This document shows, in pieces, positions 16,138 to 24,691 of a stretch of DNA of 43,810 nucleotides. The position numbers and the translations under genes were made by a program. The notes under the pieces were generated by a model. The model saw nothing but the letters and a program-made list of their open reading frames with translations. It was not told the DNA's origin and made no database searches. Numbering within the stretch: the first letter of the stretch is position 1; the number at the start of each line of letters is the position of its first letter. The stretch covers positions 1 to 43,810 of the forward strand of contig JALFLW010000059.1 in assembly GCA_022774505.1 (NCBI GenBank), given 5' to 3'. The stretch is from Lachnospiraceae bacterium (GTDB lineage Bacteria; Bacillota; Clostridia; Lachnospirales; Lachnospiraceae).

Positions 16138-18222
16138 ATGCAGATGGAAAAGGGTAGTTTATCAATTGAATCAGAAAATATGTTTCCGATCATTAAGAAG
16201 TGGCTGTATTCTGATCATGATATTTTTGTGCGTGAGCTTGTTTCAAATGGCTGCGATGCCATTACAAAGCTGAAAAAGTTGGAAATCATGGGAGAATATA
16301 GTTTTCCGGAGGATTATAAGGCAAGTATTCAGGTAGAAGTCAGCCCGGAGCATAAGACATTATCCTTTACAGATACAGGTATCGGAATGTCAGAGGCGGA
16401 AGTGAAGGAGTACATTAATCAGGTAGCATTTTCCGGTGCAACGGATTTTCTGGAAAAATATAAGGACAAGACGAATGAAGATCAGATCATTGGTCACTTT
16501 GGATTAGGATTTTATTCTGCATTTATGGTTGCTGATAAAGTAACGATCGATACACTTTCCTGGCAGAAGGATGCTGTCCCGGTTCATTGGGAATCTGAGG
16601 GCGGTATTAATTTTGAAATGTCTGAAGGAGATAAGCAGGAGGTAGGAACAAAGATCACATTATACTTGTCAGAGGATAGTGTGGAATTTGCCAATGAGTA
16701 TCGCATCAAGGAAATAATTAACAAATACTGTTCTTTCATGCCTGTAAATATTTATCTCTCCAAAGAGGGAGCTGAGCAGGAATATGAGACAATTGATGCT
16801 GCAGACATTCGTGAAGACGATGTGGTTGTAGAAAAATTTACGGAAGAAGCAAAGACGGAGGAAAAAGAAAATGAGAATGGTGAGAAGGAGACAGTAGAGA
16901 TCTCACCGGCCAAGGAAAAAGCAAAGATCAATAAGCGACCGGTATCTCTCAGCGATACGAATCCTTTGTGGATGAAACATCCGAATGAATGTACCGATGA
17001 AGAGTATAAGGCTTTCTACAGAAAAGTGTTTAATGATTACAAGGAACCTTTATTCTGGATACATCTGAATATGGATTATCCGTTTAATCTGAAAGGAATC
17101 CTTTATTTCCCTAAGGTAAACACACAGTACGATAATCTGGAAGGGGTTATTAAGTTATATAATAATCAGGTATTTATCGCTGATAATATCAAGGAAGTGA
17201 TTCCGGAATTTTTAATGCTGCTTAAGGGTGTGATCGATTGTCCGGATCTGCCTCTGAATGTATCCAGGAGTGCTTTGCAAAATGATGGCTTTGTTAAGAA
17301 AATCTCCGATTATATTACGAAGAAGGTAGCCGATAAGCTGTCAGGCATGTATAAGGTTGACAGAGAAAATTATGAGAAATACTGGGATGATATCAGTCCG
17401 TTTATTAAATTTGGCTGCTTAAAGGATCAGAAATTCCAGGAAAAGATGAAAGATTTCATTATATTTAAAAATCTGGATGATAAATATATCACGCTGCCTG
17501 AGTATGTGGAAAATATCAAAGGCGGAAAGGATGATGAGCCTGAGGTAGTAGATGCTGAGGAAGTAGAGAAGGAAGAGACAGATACCGCTGCAGATGAACA
17601 GGAAGAAAAGGCAGCTACTGTTTATTATGTGACAGATGTGCAGCAGCAGAGCCAGTATATTAATCTGTTTAAGGAGCAGGGAATGGATGCTCTGATACTG
17701 GCCCATACGATTGATCAGCCGTTTATTACCCAGTTGGAGCAGAATGAAGAAGTAAAGGTTCATTTCCAGCGTATTGATTCTGATATTTCCGATTCCATGA
17801 AAGAAGAGGGAGATGAGGAAACGCTGAAGAAACAGACGGAAACGCTGAGTGATGTATTTAAGAAGGCTTTGGGTAAGGAACAGTTAGAGGTACAGGTTCA
17901 GAATCTTAAGAATGAAAATATCTCTTCGATGATCACCTTGTCGGAAGAAACCCGTCGTATGCAGGATATGATGAAGATGTATAGTGCCGGCGGAATGGGT
18001 ATGGACATGGGAATGTTTGGCGGTGGCGAAACATTGATCCTTAATGCAAATAATGCACTGGTCAAATATATTCTGGATAATACAGAGGGCGATCATGTAG
18101 ATATGTTCTGCAAACAGCTTTATGATCTGGCTATGCTGGCAAATAAGCCGCTTTCGGCAGAGGAAATGACAGAATTCGTTACGCGCAGTAATGAGATTAT
18201 GATGCTGCTCACAGAAAAATAA
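16138..18222 (+). CDS. htpG: Molecular chaperone HtpG (Hsp90 family)
   Basis: A 694-residue ATP-dependent cytosolic chaperone. The GHKL nucleotide-binding domain has RELVSNGCDAITK (30s-40s), DTGIGM (79-84) and GHFGLGFYSAF (119-129). The middle domain has WIHLNMDYPFNLKGILYFP, and SRSALQ contains the catalytic arginine; the C-terminal dimerisation domain ends in a short TEK tail. It is about 60-70 residues longer than the classical bacterial protein because of two charged segments: a linker at about 236-266 between N-terminal and middle domains, and an acidic stretch at about 464-490 rich in Glu/Asp. AGGAGG seven bases before the ATG gives strong translation. It is transcribed alone from a promoter overlapped by a CIRCE-like palindrome, so HrcA-type heat-shock control is likely. 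Confidence 0.96.
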   Translation: MQMEKGSLSIESENMFPIIKKWLYSDHDIFVRELVSNGCDAITKLKKLEIMGEYSFPEDYKASIQVEVSPEHKTLSFTDTGIGMSEAEVKEYINQVAFSGATDFLEKYKDKTNEDQIIGHFGLGFYSAFMVADKVTIDTLSWQKDAVPVHWESEGGINFEMSEGDKQEVGTKITLYLSEDSVEFANEYRIKEIINKYCSFMPVNIYLSKEGAEQEYETIDAADIREDDVVVEKFTEEAKTEEKENENGEKETVEISPAKEKAKINKRPVSLSDTNPLWMKHPNECTDEEYKAFYRKVFNDYKEPLFWIHLNMDYPFNLKGILYFPKVNTQYDNLEGVIKLYNNQVFIADNIKEVIPEFLMLLKGVIDCPDLPLNVSRSALQNDGFVKKISDYITKKVADKLSGMYKVDRENYEKYWDDISPFIKFGCLKDQKFQEKMKDFIIFKNLDDKYITLPEYVENIKGGKDDEPEVVDAEEVEKEETDTAADEQEEKAATVYYVTDVQQQSQYINLFKEQGMDALILAHTIDQPFITQLEQNEEVKVHFQRIDSDISDSMKEEGDEETLKKQTETLSDVFKKALGKEQLEVQVQNLKNENISSMITLSEETRRMQDMMKMYSAGGMGMDMGMFGGGETLILNANNALVKYILDNTEGDHVDMFCKQLYDLAMLANKPLSAEEMTEFVTRSNEIMMLLTEK

Positions 18223-18262
18223 TATCCGGGCAGAAGGATAAGTATTTAAAATGGTATTGTTT

Positions 18263-18298
18263 AGAGAGACAGGTCGTGAGGCCTGTCTCTCTTTGTGT
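18263..18298 (+). terminator. Terminator after htpG
   Basis: An 11-bp perfect stem (AGAGAGACAGG and complement), extended by two further pairs (one of them G-U) around a GTGA loop, is followed by a modest T-rich tail (TTTGTGT). It lies 40 bases after the htpG stop. Confidence 0.65.
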
Positions 18299-18362
18299 AA
18301 AAATGTACAAATGAGATGATAAATTATATCAGATATTTGACATTTTTTTATTGATATAAATA

Positions 18363-18391
18363 TTGACCAATGGTCATTTTTGTGATATAGT
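18363..18391 (+). promoter_or_regulatory. Promoter of the MMPL operon
   Basis: TTGACC and TATAGT are separated by 17 bases. The -35 box is embedded in the first TGACC-AAT-GGTCA operator, and the predicted start (about 18398) lies just before the second, so the promoter is bracketed by repressor sites. The exporter gene starts about 60 bases later. Confidence 0.7.
18364..18376. promoter_or_regulatory. TetR-type operator 1 (TGACCAATGGTCA)
   Basis: A perfect 13-base palindrome around a central A that overlaps the -35 box of the MMPL operon. It is probably bound by the TetR-family protein encoded as the last gene of the same operon. Confidence 0.65.
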
Positions 18392-18409
18392 ACCCGATAG
18401 AAAGGAAAA

Positions 18410-18422
18410 TGACTAATGGTCA
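18410..18422. promoter_or_regulatory. TetR-type operator 2 (TGACTAATGGTCA)
   Basis: A second copy of the operator, one base different, flanked by symmetric AAAA and TTTT. Its centre is 46 bp from the centre of operator 1 and just downstream of the predicted transcription start. Two copies of one palindrome around one promoter make a specific repressor site far more likely than chance. Confidence 0.65.
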
Positions 18423-18456
18423 TTTTTGAAAAAATGAGTGGAAAGGAAGGAATGAT

Positions 18457-20571
18457 ATGAAGAAACTTGCAGAATTTATCACAAAGCACAAAAACATAAT
18501 CATCATAGTTGCTGTGCTATTGTTGATCCCAAGTGCTTTTGGATATCTGACGACAAGAGTAAATTATGATATCCTGAGTTATCTGCCGGACAGTCTGGAG
18601 ACCGTAAAAGGGCAGGATGTTATGGTAGACGAGTTTGGCATGGGGGCATTCTCTATGATCGTTGTAGAGGATATGTCCATGAAGGATGCGTCAGCATTGG
18701 AAAAGAAGATCGAAGCGATCGATCACGTGGAGGATGTTCTATGGTATGATGATGCTTTAGATATTTCCGTTCCAACAAAGATGATGCCTAAGAAACTCAG
18801 GGATGCCTTTTTTAATGGTGATGCAACCATGATGATCGCATTGTTTGATAATACGACATCAGCCGATGACACGATGGATGCCATTGCAAATATACGAAAG
18901 ACGGTTGGCAAGAGTGCATTTGCTGCAGGAATGTCAGGTGTTGTTACAGATATCAAGGATCTGGCATTAAAGGAAATGCCTGTTTATGTAATGATTGCGG
19001 GAGCATTAGTATTAGTGGTGCTTTTGATCACGATGGAGTCCTTTGTGACACCGGTTATCTTTTTGGCCAACATCGGTATGGCAATTGTTTATAATCTGGG
19101 AAGTAATTTCATGCTGGGAGAGATTTCGTATATTACCCAGGCATTGGCTGCGGTGCTTCAGCTGGCTGTTACCATGGATTATTCCATATTCCTGTTAGAG
19201 AGCTATGAGGCAAACAAGCAGCGTTTTCCGGGAGATAATAAGCGTGCGATGAAGCATGCCATTACGAATACATTTGTATCTGTATCCAGCAGTTCCTTGA
19301 CGACAATAGCAGGATTTTTAGCACTTTGCAGTATGACATTCCGGCTTGGTACGAATATAGGTATTGTAATGTCAAAGGGAGTTATTATCGGTGTGATCGC
19401 CTGTGTAACGGTTCTTCCGGCATTGATCCTTACCTTTGATGGGGCAATTGAGAAAACTTCTCATAAATCGCTCTTGCCAAATCTTGACGGTCTGTCTAAG
19501 ATAGTTGTGAAGTATCACTGGGTTGCATTGGCATTGTTTGTTTTGCTGATCGCACCGGCTGCCTATGGTAATGCTAATTATAAGATCTATTATAATATTG
19601 ATTCATCTCTTCCAAAGACGATTCCAAGTGCAGTTGCAAATGATAAACTTTCTGATAAGTTTAATATGAGTAATATGCATATTGTATTAATGAAAAATGG
19701 AGATCTGTCTGCAAAGGAAAAGAAAAATATGAGCGACAAGATCGAAAAAGTTGATGGCGTAAAGTGGGTGATCGGTTTGAGTTCTCTGGTCGGCCCGAAC
19801 ATGCCGGAAAGCATGATACCGGATAGTCTGCGTGAAATATTGCAGACAAAGGATTATGAACTGATGTTTGTCTGTTCCGATTATAAATCGGCTACCGATG
19901 AGGTAAATGCTCAGATTGCAGATATCAATAAGATTGTAAAGGGATATCAGAAAGGGGCAATGGTAATTGGTGAAGCTCCTTTGATGAAGGATCTTCAGGA
20001 TGTTACGGATGTGGATCTGAAAAATGTTAATACCATATCTATTGCAGCGATTTTCCTGATCATATTATTTACCTTCAAATCAATTTCAATTCCGATCATT
20101 CTGGTGTCGGTTATCGAATTTGCGATCGCTTGTAATATGTCAGTTCCATTTTATACAAATACTTCTCTGGCGTTTGTTACAAGTATTGTTATTGGAACAA
20201 TACAGCTTGGTGCTACAGTAGATTATGCGATCCTGATGACGAGCAGATATCATAAGGAAAGAGTGAATGGAGCCACGAAAGCAGAGGCTGTCAATGTAGC
20301 ACATAAGACATCTGTAAAGTCAATATTGACCAGTGGTTTTGGCTTCTTCGCTGCGACATTTGGCGTGAGCCTGTATTCACAGATCGATATGATCAAATCT
20401 ATCGTGACGCTTCTTGCACGAGGAGCTGTTATCAGTATGGTTGTTGTAATTTTCATCTTGCCTGCAATGCTGTGGCTGTTTGATGGAGTGATAATCCGTA
20501 CCTCTCTTGATATGAGAAAGGCCGGTATTGCCCAAAGAGATAAGGCAGCAAGGAAAGAAAAGTTATCATAG
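18457..20571 (+). CDS. MMPL-family RND-type membrane exporter
   Basis: A 704-residue inner-membrane transporter with the two-fold RND/MMPL layout: one N-terminal helix (about 14-33), a large extracytoplasmic domain (about 35-170), five helices, then a repeat of the same plan in the second half (helix about 350, domain about 370-510, five helices). Each half carries the proton-relay type motif: AVTMDYSIFLLESYE and GATVDYAILMTSRYH. Such proteins move lipids, siderophores or drugs with the proton gradient. AAGGAAGG seven bases before the ATG supports the start. It is the first gene of an operon with a secreted heptad-repeat protein and a TetR repressor, behind two palindromic operators. Substrate is unknown; amphipathic envelope molecules or toxic compounds are plausible. 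Confidence 0.9.
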   Translation: MKKLAEFITKHKNIIIIVAVLLLIPSAFGYLTTRVNYDILSYLPDSLETVKGQDVMVDEFGMGAFSMIVVEDMSMKDASALEKKIEAIDHVEDVLWYDDALDISVPTKMMPKKLRDAFFNGDATMMIALFDNTTSADDTMDAIANIRKTVGKSAFAAGMSGVVTDIKDLALKEMPVYVMIAGALVLVVLLITMESFVTPVIFLANIGMAIVYNLGSNFMLGEISYITQALAAVLQLAVTMDYSIFLLESYEANKQRFPGDNKRAMKHAITNTFVSVSSSSLTTIAGFLALCSMTFRLGTNIGIVMSKGVIIGVIACVTVLPALILTFDGAIEKTSHKSLLPNLDGLSKIVVKYHWVALALFVLLIAPAAYGNANYKIYYNIDSSLPKTIPSAVANDKLSDKFNMSNMHIVLMKNGDLSAKEKKNMSDKIEKVDGVKWVIGLSSLVGPNMPESMIPDSLREILQTKDYELMFVCSDYKSATDEVNAQIADINKIVKGYQKGAMVIGEAPLMKDLQDVTDVDLKNVNTISIAAIFLIILFTFKSISIPIILVSVIEFAIACNMSVPFYTNTSLAFVTSIVIGTIQLGATVDYAILMTSRYHKERVNGATKAEAVNVAHKTSVKSILTSGFGFFAATFGVSLYSQIDMIKSIVTLLARGAVISMVVVIFILPAMLWLFDGVIIRTSLDMRKAGIAQRDKAARKEKLS

Positions 20572-20594
20572 AAAAGTAGAAAGGAAGAATCATT

Positions 20595-22925
20595 ATGAAA
20601 AAAAATATGAAACGAATTCTGGCTTTAGGATTAACAGGACTTTTGACAGCGGGACTTTTGACAGGAAGTGTAGAATATGCAGGTCATACGTTTGCAATAG
20701 ATGCTCTGGCCGCAAATGTTTCAACAAAGGAACAGGTGGAGACCAAAGAATCAGGTGGCCTGGATAAGGATGATGTATCCAAGCAGGAGACCGTGTATGT
20801 TAATACAGATGCATCCGGTTCCGTAAAAGATGTAGTCGTATCAGACTGGTTGAAAAATTCAGGAATTAATGGAAGTGTAAAAGATGTTTCGGATCTGACA
20901 GATATTGAAAATGTCAAGGGTGATGAAAAATTCGAGCAGAATGGAGACAATATTACCTGGAATACAGGAGATAAGGATATCTATTATCAGGGAAAATCAG
21001 ACAAGGATCTGCCGGTCAGCATGAAGATCACTTATAAGCTGGATGGAGTGGAAACAGCACCAAAGGATCTTATTGGCAAGAGCGGAAAGCTTGAGATGAC
21101 GATCAAATATAGCAACCATTCTAAACAGACGATTTCTCTGTCTGGTAAGCAGACAGATATCTATACACCGTTTATGATGGTGACAGGAATGATCCTGCCG
21201 GTAGATAATTTTGATAATGTAACAATAGATAATGGTACGCTGGTATCCGAAGGAGATAATGATGTGGTAGTTGCTTATGGTTTCCCTGGACTGGCAGAGA
21301 GTCTGGATCTGGATAATCTCGATTTTGGAGAGGATATGGATATTGATACTTCTAAGATCAGTGACAAGATCACAGATACAGTGACAATTAAAGCAGACGT
21401 AAAGAATTTCGAAATGAACGCTGCTTATACAGTAGCCACAAATCAGCTGTTTAATGAGCTTGACTTTGATAAGATCGATGATATGGATGAGCTGACTGAC
21501 AAGATCGATGATCTGACAGATGCCTCTTCACAGCTGGTCAATGGTACGGAGAAGCTTCATGATGGTACCGAGAAACTGGACGATAGCTTTTCAGAGTATG
21601 CAGATGCAGTGAAAACGGCTAAAAATGGTGTCGGAGACCTGAAAAAGGGAGCCGGAACTTTGAAAACAGGAATTGTCAGTTATACAAAAGGAGCAGATAA
21701 GCTTCTGGATGGTGTGACAACTTATGTGAATGGAGCGAAAAAACTTTCCAAGGGTGTGAAGGCATATACAAATGGAACGGATAAACTGGTAAGTGCTATT
21801 AACCAGCTGCGTACTGCGACGAAGGATCTGCCTGCACAGTATGAGAAGCTTGGAAGTGGAGTAGACACATATGTTGCTTCAGTAAACCAGCTTTTGGCAA
21901 AGGATAATATGGATCAGATGACCGCAGGAACAAAGAGCTTAAAGGATGGGATCGGTCAGCTGGATGATGGTCTGGAAGCAGCACAGACCGGTGTTACAAA
22001 GCTGAATGCGGCTGCGGCAAATCTGAAAAAGACAGATCAGCTTGACCAGTGTGTTGCCGGTCTGCAGTTAATGATCAAACAGTATCAGAGTGCTGCTGAA
22101 GCAGGAGATGCCAGTGCAAAGCAGGCAGTAGCAGCTTTGCAGGGAGCTGTTCAGTATATTCAGGGCGGTGAACAGGTGGCAGCAGGTATTGATGCAGCCA
22201 CAAACGGAAAAGCAGACGGAGAGAGTGATGGAAACGGATCTGCTGATCTGGCAGCTGCACTTGCAAAAATGAAAGCTGCAACAGATAAAAAATCTACAAC
22301 GACAAATTTATATACAGGAGCAGCTTCTCTGGAGAGTGCAGCAGGTACTATGTCAGGATATGCAGCACAGCTGCGTGACAGCTCTCAATCCCTGACAGAC
22401 GGCAATGCGCAGATGAAAGCCGGAGTGACCAAGCTTTCTGAAAGCATCGGTAAGATGAATACGGCAGCCGGTACTCTGACAGGAAATAATAAGGCTCTGA
22501 ATAAGGGGGCATCAGGACTGATCAAGAACGCACCGACTATCACTAAAAATGCAAAGAAGCTTACCGGTAACAGCAGTAAACTCCGTAAGGGTGCAGCTCA
22601 GCTGGATCAGGGAACGGGAAAGCTGTTTGATGGAATGACAAAGCTTGTTACGGCGACAGGCAAGGTATCCGATGGTATTTCAAGTCTGAATGATGGTGCG
22701 TCAACTTTGCAGGATGGCATGAATGAATTTGATCAGCAGGGTATCCAAAAGATTGCGGATGCTGTTACGAATATGCTTGACAGTGCAGATGATCTCAATG
22801 ACAGGCTTTCTAAGATAAGCAGTATTTCAGGAGATTATACAAGCTTTAGCGGATGTTCAGATGATATGGAAGGCAGTGTTAAATTTATAATGGCAACGGA
22901 GGAGCTCACGGCTGATGAGGATTAG
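20595..22925 (+). CDS. Secreted xxxLxxG heptad-repeat protein (YhgE/Pip-like repeat region)
   Basis: A 776-residue exported protein. Residues 1-38 are a signal peptide (MKKNMKR, then a Leu/Gly/Ala-rich core, cleavage near ALA). About 60-270 form a beta-rich domain. From about residue 285 to 735 the chain is a long alpha-helical repeat with L-x-x-G spacing, for example KLHDGTEKLDDSF, LKKGAGTLKTGI, LLDGVTTYVNGAKKL and TKLSESIGKM. This is the heptad pattern known from YhgE/Pip phage-infection and related proteins. Unlike YhgE it lacks the C-terminal membrane domain and ends in an acidic tail. It begins 23 bases after the exporter gene with AGAAAGGAAG as ribosome site. The repeat rod is long enough to reach across the wall, so it may be the extracytoplasmic partner of the MMPL pump (inference). 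Confidence 0.8.
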   Translation: MKKNMKRILALGLTGLLTAGLLTGSVEYAGHTFAIDALAANVSTKEQVETKESGGLDKDDVSKQETVYVNTDASGSVKDVVVSDWLKNSGINGSVKDVSDLTDIENVKGDEKFEQNGDNITWNTGDKDIYYQGKSDKDLPVSMKITYKLDGVETAPKDLIGKSGKLEMTIKYSNHSKQTISLSGKQTDIYTPFMMVTGMILPVDNFDNVTIDNGTLVSEGDNDVVVAYGFPGLAESLDLDNLDFGEDMDIDTSKISDKITDTVTIKADVKNFEMNAAYTVATNQLFNELDFDKIDDMDELTDKIDDLTDASSQLVNGTEKLHDGTEKLDDSFSEYADAVKTAKNGVGDLKKGAGTLKTGIVSYTKGADKLLDGVTTYVNGAKKLSKGVKAYTNGTDKLVSAINQLRTATKDLPAQYEKLGSGVDTYVASVNQLLAKDNMDQMTAGTKSLKDGIGQLDDGLEAAQTGVTKLNAAAANLKKTDQLDQCVAGLQLMIKQYQSAAEAGDASAKQAVAALQGAVQYIQGGEQVAAGIDAATNGKADGESDGNGSADLAAALAKMKAATDKKSTTTNLYTGAASLESAAGTMSGYAAQLRDSSQSLTDGNAQMKAGVTKLSESIGKMNTAAGTLTGNNKALNKGASGLIKNAPTITKNAKKLTGNSSKLRKGAAQLDQGTGKLFDGMTKLVTATGKVSDGISSLNDGASTLQDGMNEFDQQGIQKIADAVTNMLDSADDLNDRLSKISSISGDYTSFSGCSDDMEGSVKFIMATEELTADED

Positions 22926-22943
22926 CAGAAGGGCGTGAATAAT

Positions 22944-23540
22944 ATGAGTGAACGTGTCGAAGAGAAAAAGAAACAGAAGCAGGAAGCTCTTCTGATGTCG
23001 GCATTTGAACTGTTTACCTCCAAAGGGATTAACAACACCTCTATTTCAGATATTGCGAAACGGGCCAAAATGGCGAAAGGTACCTTTTATCTGTATTTTA
23101 AGGATAAATATGATATCCGGGACAGGTTGATCGCCAACAAGGCCAGCCGTCTGTTTGAAAGAGCAGAACGGGCTATGCGTGAACAGGAATTTTCGAGTCT
23201 GGAAGAGAAAGTTGTGTTTCTGGTAGAGCATGTGGTCGATCAGCTGAATGAAAATAAGGCTCTGATGCGTTTTATTTCAAAAAATCTCAGCTGGGCAATC
23301 TTTTCTCATATCAGGATATCTAATATGGGTAATATGAATTGTATGGATATTTTTGATGAGATATTGGAGGAATCAGGGAGACAGTTTCGGCAAAAGGAAT
23401 TAATGATCTACATGATCGTAGAGCTGGTAAGTGCATCCTGTTATAGTGTTATATTGTATGGTTCGCCCTGCAGTCTGGATGAATTAAAGCCAGAGCTTGG
23501 CAGGACGATATGCGGACTATTAAAACAATTTGAAGAATGA
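22944..23540 (+). CDS. TetR-family repressor of the MMPL operon
   Basis: A 198-residue regulator. The N-terminal helix-turn-helix (about 12-58) has LLMSAFELFTSKGINNTSI, SDIAKRAKMAKGTFYLYFKDKYD, the standard TetR signature. The C-terminal ligand domain (60-198) is not recognised as any specific subfamily. The ATG at 22944 is preferred to a GTG at 22935 because AGAAGGG lies at proper distance only from the former. It starts 18 bases after the heptad-repeat gene, so it is co-transcribed with its likely targets, and a hairpin terminator follows. Its probable operators are the two TGACY-AAT-GGTCA palindromes at the operon promoter, which would make the operon autoregulated and inducible by a pump substrate. 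Confidence 0.9.
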   Translation: MSERVEEKKKQKQEALLMSAFELFTSKGINNTSISDIAKRAKMAKGTFYLYFKDKYDIRDRLIANKASRLFERAERAMREQEFSSLEEKVVFLVEHVVDQLNENKALMRFISKNLSWAIFSHIRISNMGNMNCMDIFDEILEESGRQFRQKELMIYMIVELVSASCYSVILYGSPCSLDELKPELGRTICGLLKQFEE

Positions 23541-23547
23541 AAATAAC

Positions 23548-23585
23548 AGAAAGAGTTTTGCTTGCAAAACTCTTTCTTGCTTTTA
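23548..23585 (+). terminator. Terminator after the TetR gene
   Basis: A 14-base inverted repeat (AGAAAGAGTTTTGC and complement) with a tight TT centre is followed by TGCTTTT. It starts seven bases after the TetR stop codon and ends the MMPL operon. Confidence 0.75.
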
Positions 23586-23605
23586 CGGGAAAACACAATT
23601 ATTAT
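23577..23605 (+). promoter_or_regulatory. Candidate promoter for the HydE-like gene
   Basis: TTGCTT and TATTAT are 17 bases apart, beginning in the tail of the preceding terminator and ending about 34 bases before the TTG start. The -10 box is good and the -35 box moderate. Confidence 0.4.
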
Positions 23606-23638
23606 AGAAAGAGAAACGAAAGGAAGGGGAGAAGACGG

Positions 23639-24691
23639 TTGAATGACGGGCTTCGTGAACTGGTAGACAGACTTGGGAGTGGTGGTGCATTAACACCACA
23701 GGAATATACAGAGCTGCTCCGTTTCCGGGATGGAGAGGTAAGTGCATTGCTGCTGGAACATGTGGAAGCTTTGAGAAAGAGTGGATTTGGAAATGAGTTG
23801 TATCCCATGGGAACGATTGATATTTCATCATATTGCAAAAATAATTGTTATTATTGTGGGCTTCGCAGGGAAAACCGTTTTGCACAGCGGTACCGATTGG
23901 AAATAAGTGAAATCATGAAATGCTGTGAAAACGGATGGAGCAAGGGGATCCGGTCGGTCCTGCTGCAGGGAGGAGAGGATCTTTTATATACACCGGATAA
24001 GATTGCTGACATTATATCCGAAATTCGCCGTCAGTGGAGCGATATCGCGATATTTCTATCTCTTGGAGAAAAATCAATGGCTGTCTACGAGAAATGGAAG
24101 CGTGCAGGGGCGGATGGCTATATTTTGTGCTGTGAGTCTTCCAAAGACAGTGCCTACAGAAAGCTGCATCCGGCAAAAATGTCATTGTTGCGCAGAAAGC
24201 AGTGCTTATGGGAATTAAAGGAATTAGGCTATATTTTGGGAAGTGGGTTTCTGATAGGAACACCCTATCAGAAAGTGTCTGAAATGGCGGAGGAGTTTCT
24301 ATTTTTGCGTCAGCTTGCACCGGAACTGGTATTGACCGGAACATTTCTTCCTGCCGATGGAACTCCGTTTGAGGGGGAGAGAATGGGGCTTGCTGATCTG
24401 ACGGATTATATGATATCCCTGCTCAGGCTTACCTTTCCTAATTTATATCTGCCGGTAGCGCAGTCTCTGGCAGCAATAGACAAAGACGGAAACGTAAATG
24501 GAGTCCGTGCAGGGGCAGATGTGATATTAACAGATCTGACACCGGCTGATAAAAGGCAGGAATATCATTGCTTCAGGAAGAGGCTGCTGCGGGGAAAAAT
24601 AGGAATAGAAGATTTTGGATCACAACTAGATAAGCTGGAGGAGGCGGGATATGCAGCTGCTGGTATTGACCGGAAAATTGCGAGAAGATGA
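23639..24691 (+). CDS. hydE: HydE-like radical SAM protein ([FeFe]-hydrogenase maturase family)
   Basis: A 350-residue radical S-adenosylmethionine enzyme of the BioB/HydE/PylB group. The 4Fe-4S site is C-x3-C-x2-C in YCKNNCYYCGLRR (Cys66, Cys70, Cys73), followed by RYRLEISEIM, the SAM-binding region LLQGGEDL, and the (beta/alpha)8-barrel strands FLSLGE, GYILCCES and ILGSGFLIGTPYQ. The spacing and the sequence after the cluster resemble HydE, which helps build the di-iron cofactor of [FeFe] hydrogenase; PylB is a less likely alternative since no pyrrolysine genes are near. The start is taken as TTG at 23639 behind AAGGGGAG; the longer frame from 23537 runs through the preceding terminator and adds family-foreign residues. 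HydF and HydG are not in the window. The 3' end overlaps the next gene by 41 bases. Confidence 0.72.
   Translation: MNDGLRELVDRLGSGGALTPQEYTELLRFRDGEVSALLLEHVEALRKSGFGNELYPMGTIDISSYCKNNCYYCGLRRENRFAQRYRLEISEIMKCCENGWSKGIRSVLLQGGEDLLYTPDKIADIISEIRRQWSDIAIFLSLGEKSMAVYEKWKRAGADGYILCCESSKDSAYRKLHPAKMSLLRRKQCLWELKELGYILGSGFLIGTPYQKVSEMAEEFLFLRQLAPELVLTGTFLPADGTPFEGERMGLADLTDYMISLLRLTFPNLYLPVAQSLAAIDKDGNVNGVRAGADVILTDLTPADKRQEYHCFRKRLLRGKIGIEDFGSQLDKLEEAGYAAAGIDRKIARR

Noticed and set aside
20595-22925. Tandem DNA repeats in the heptad-repeat gene as a recombination hot spot
   Set aside because: The repeat is at protein level only; the codons have diverged and no long direct DNA repeats were seen.
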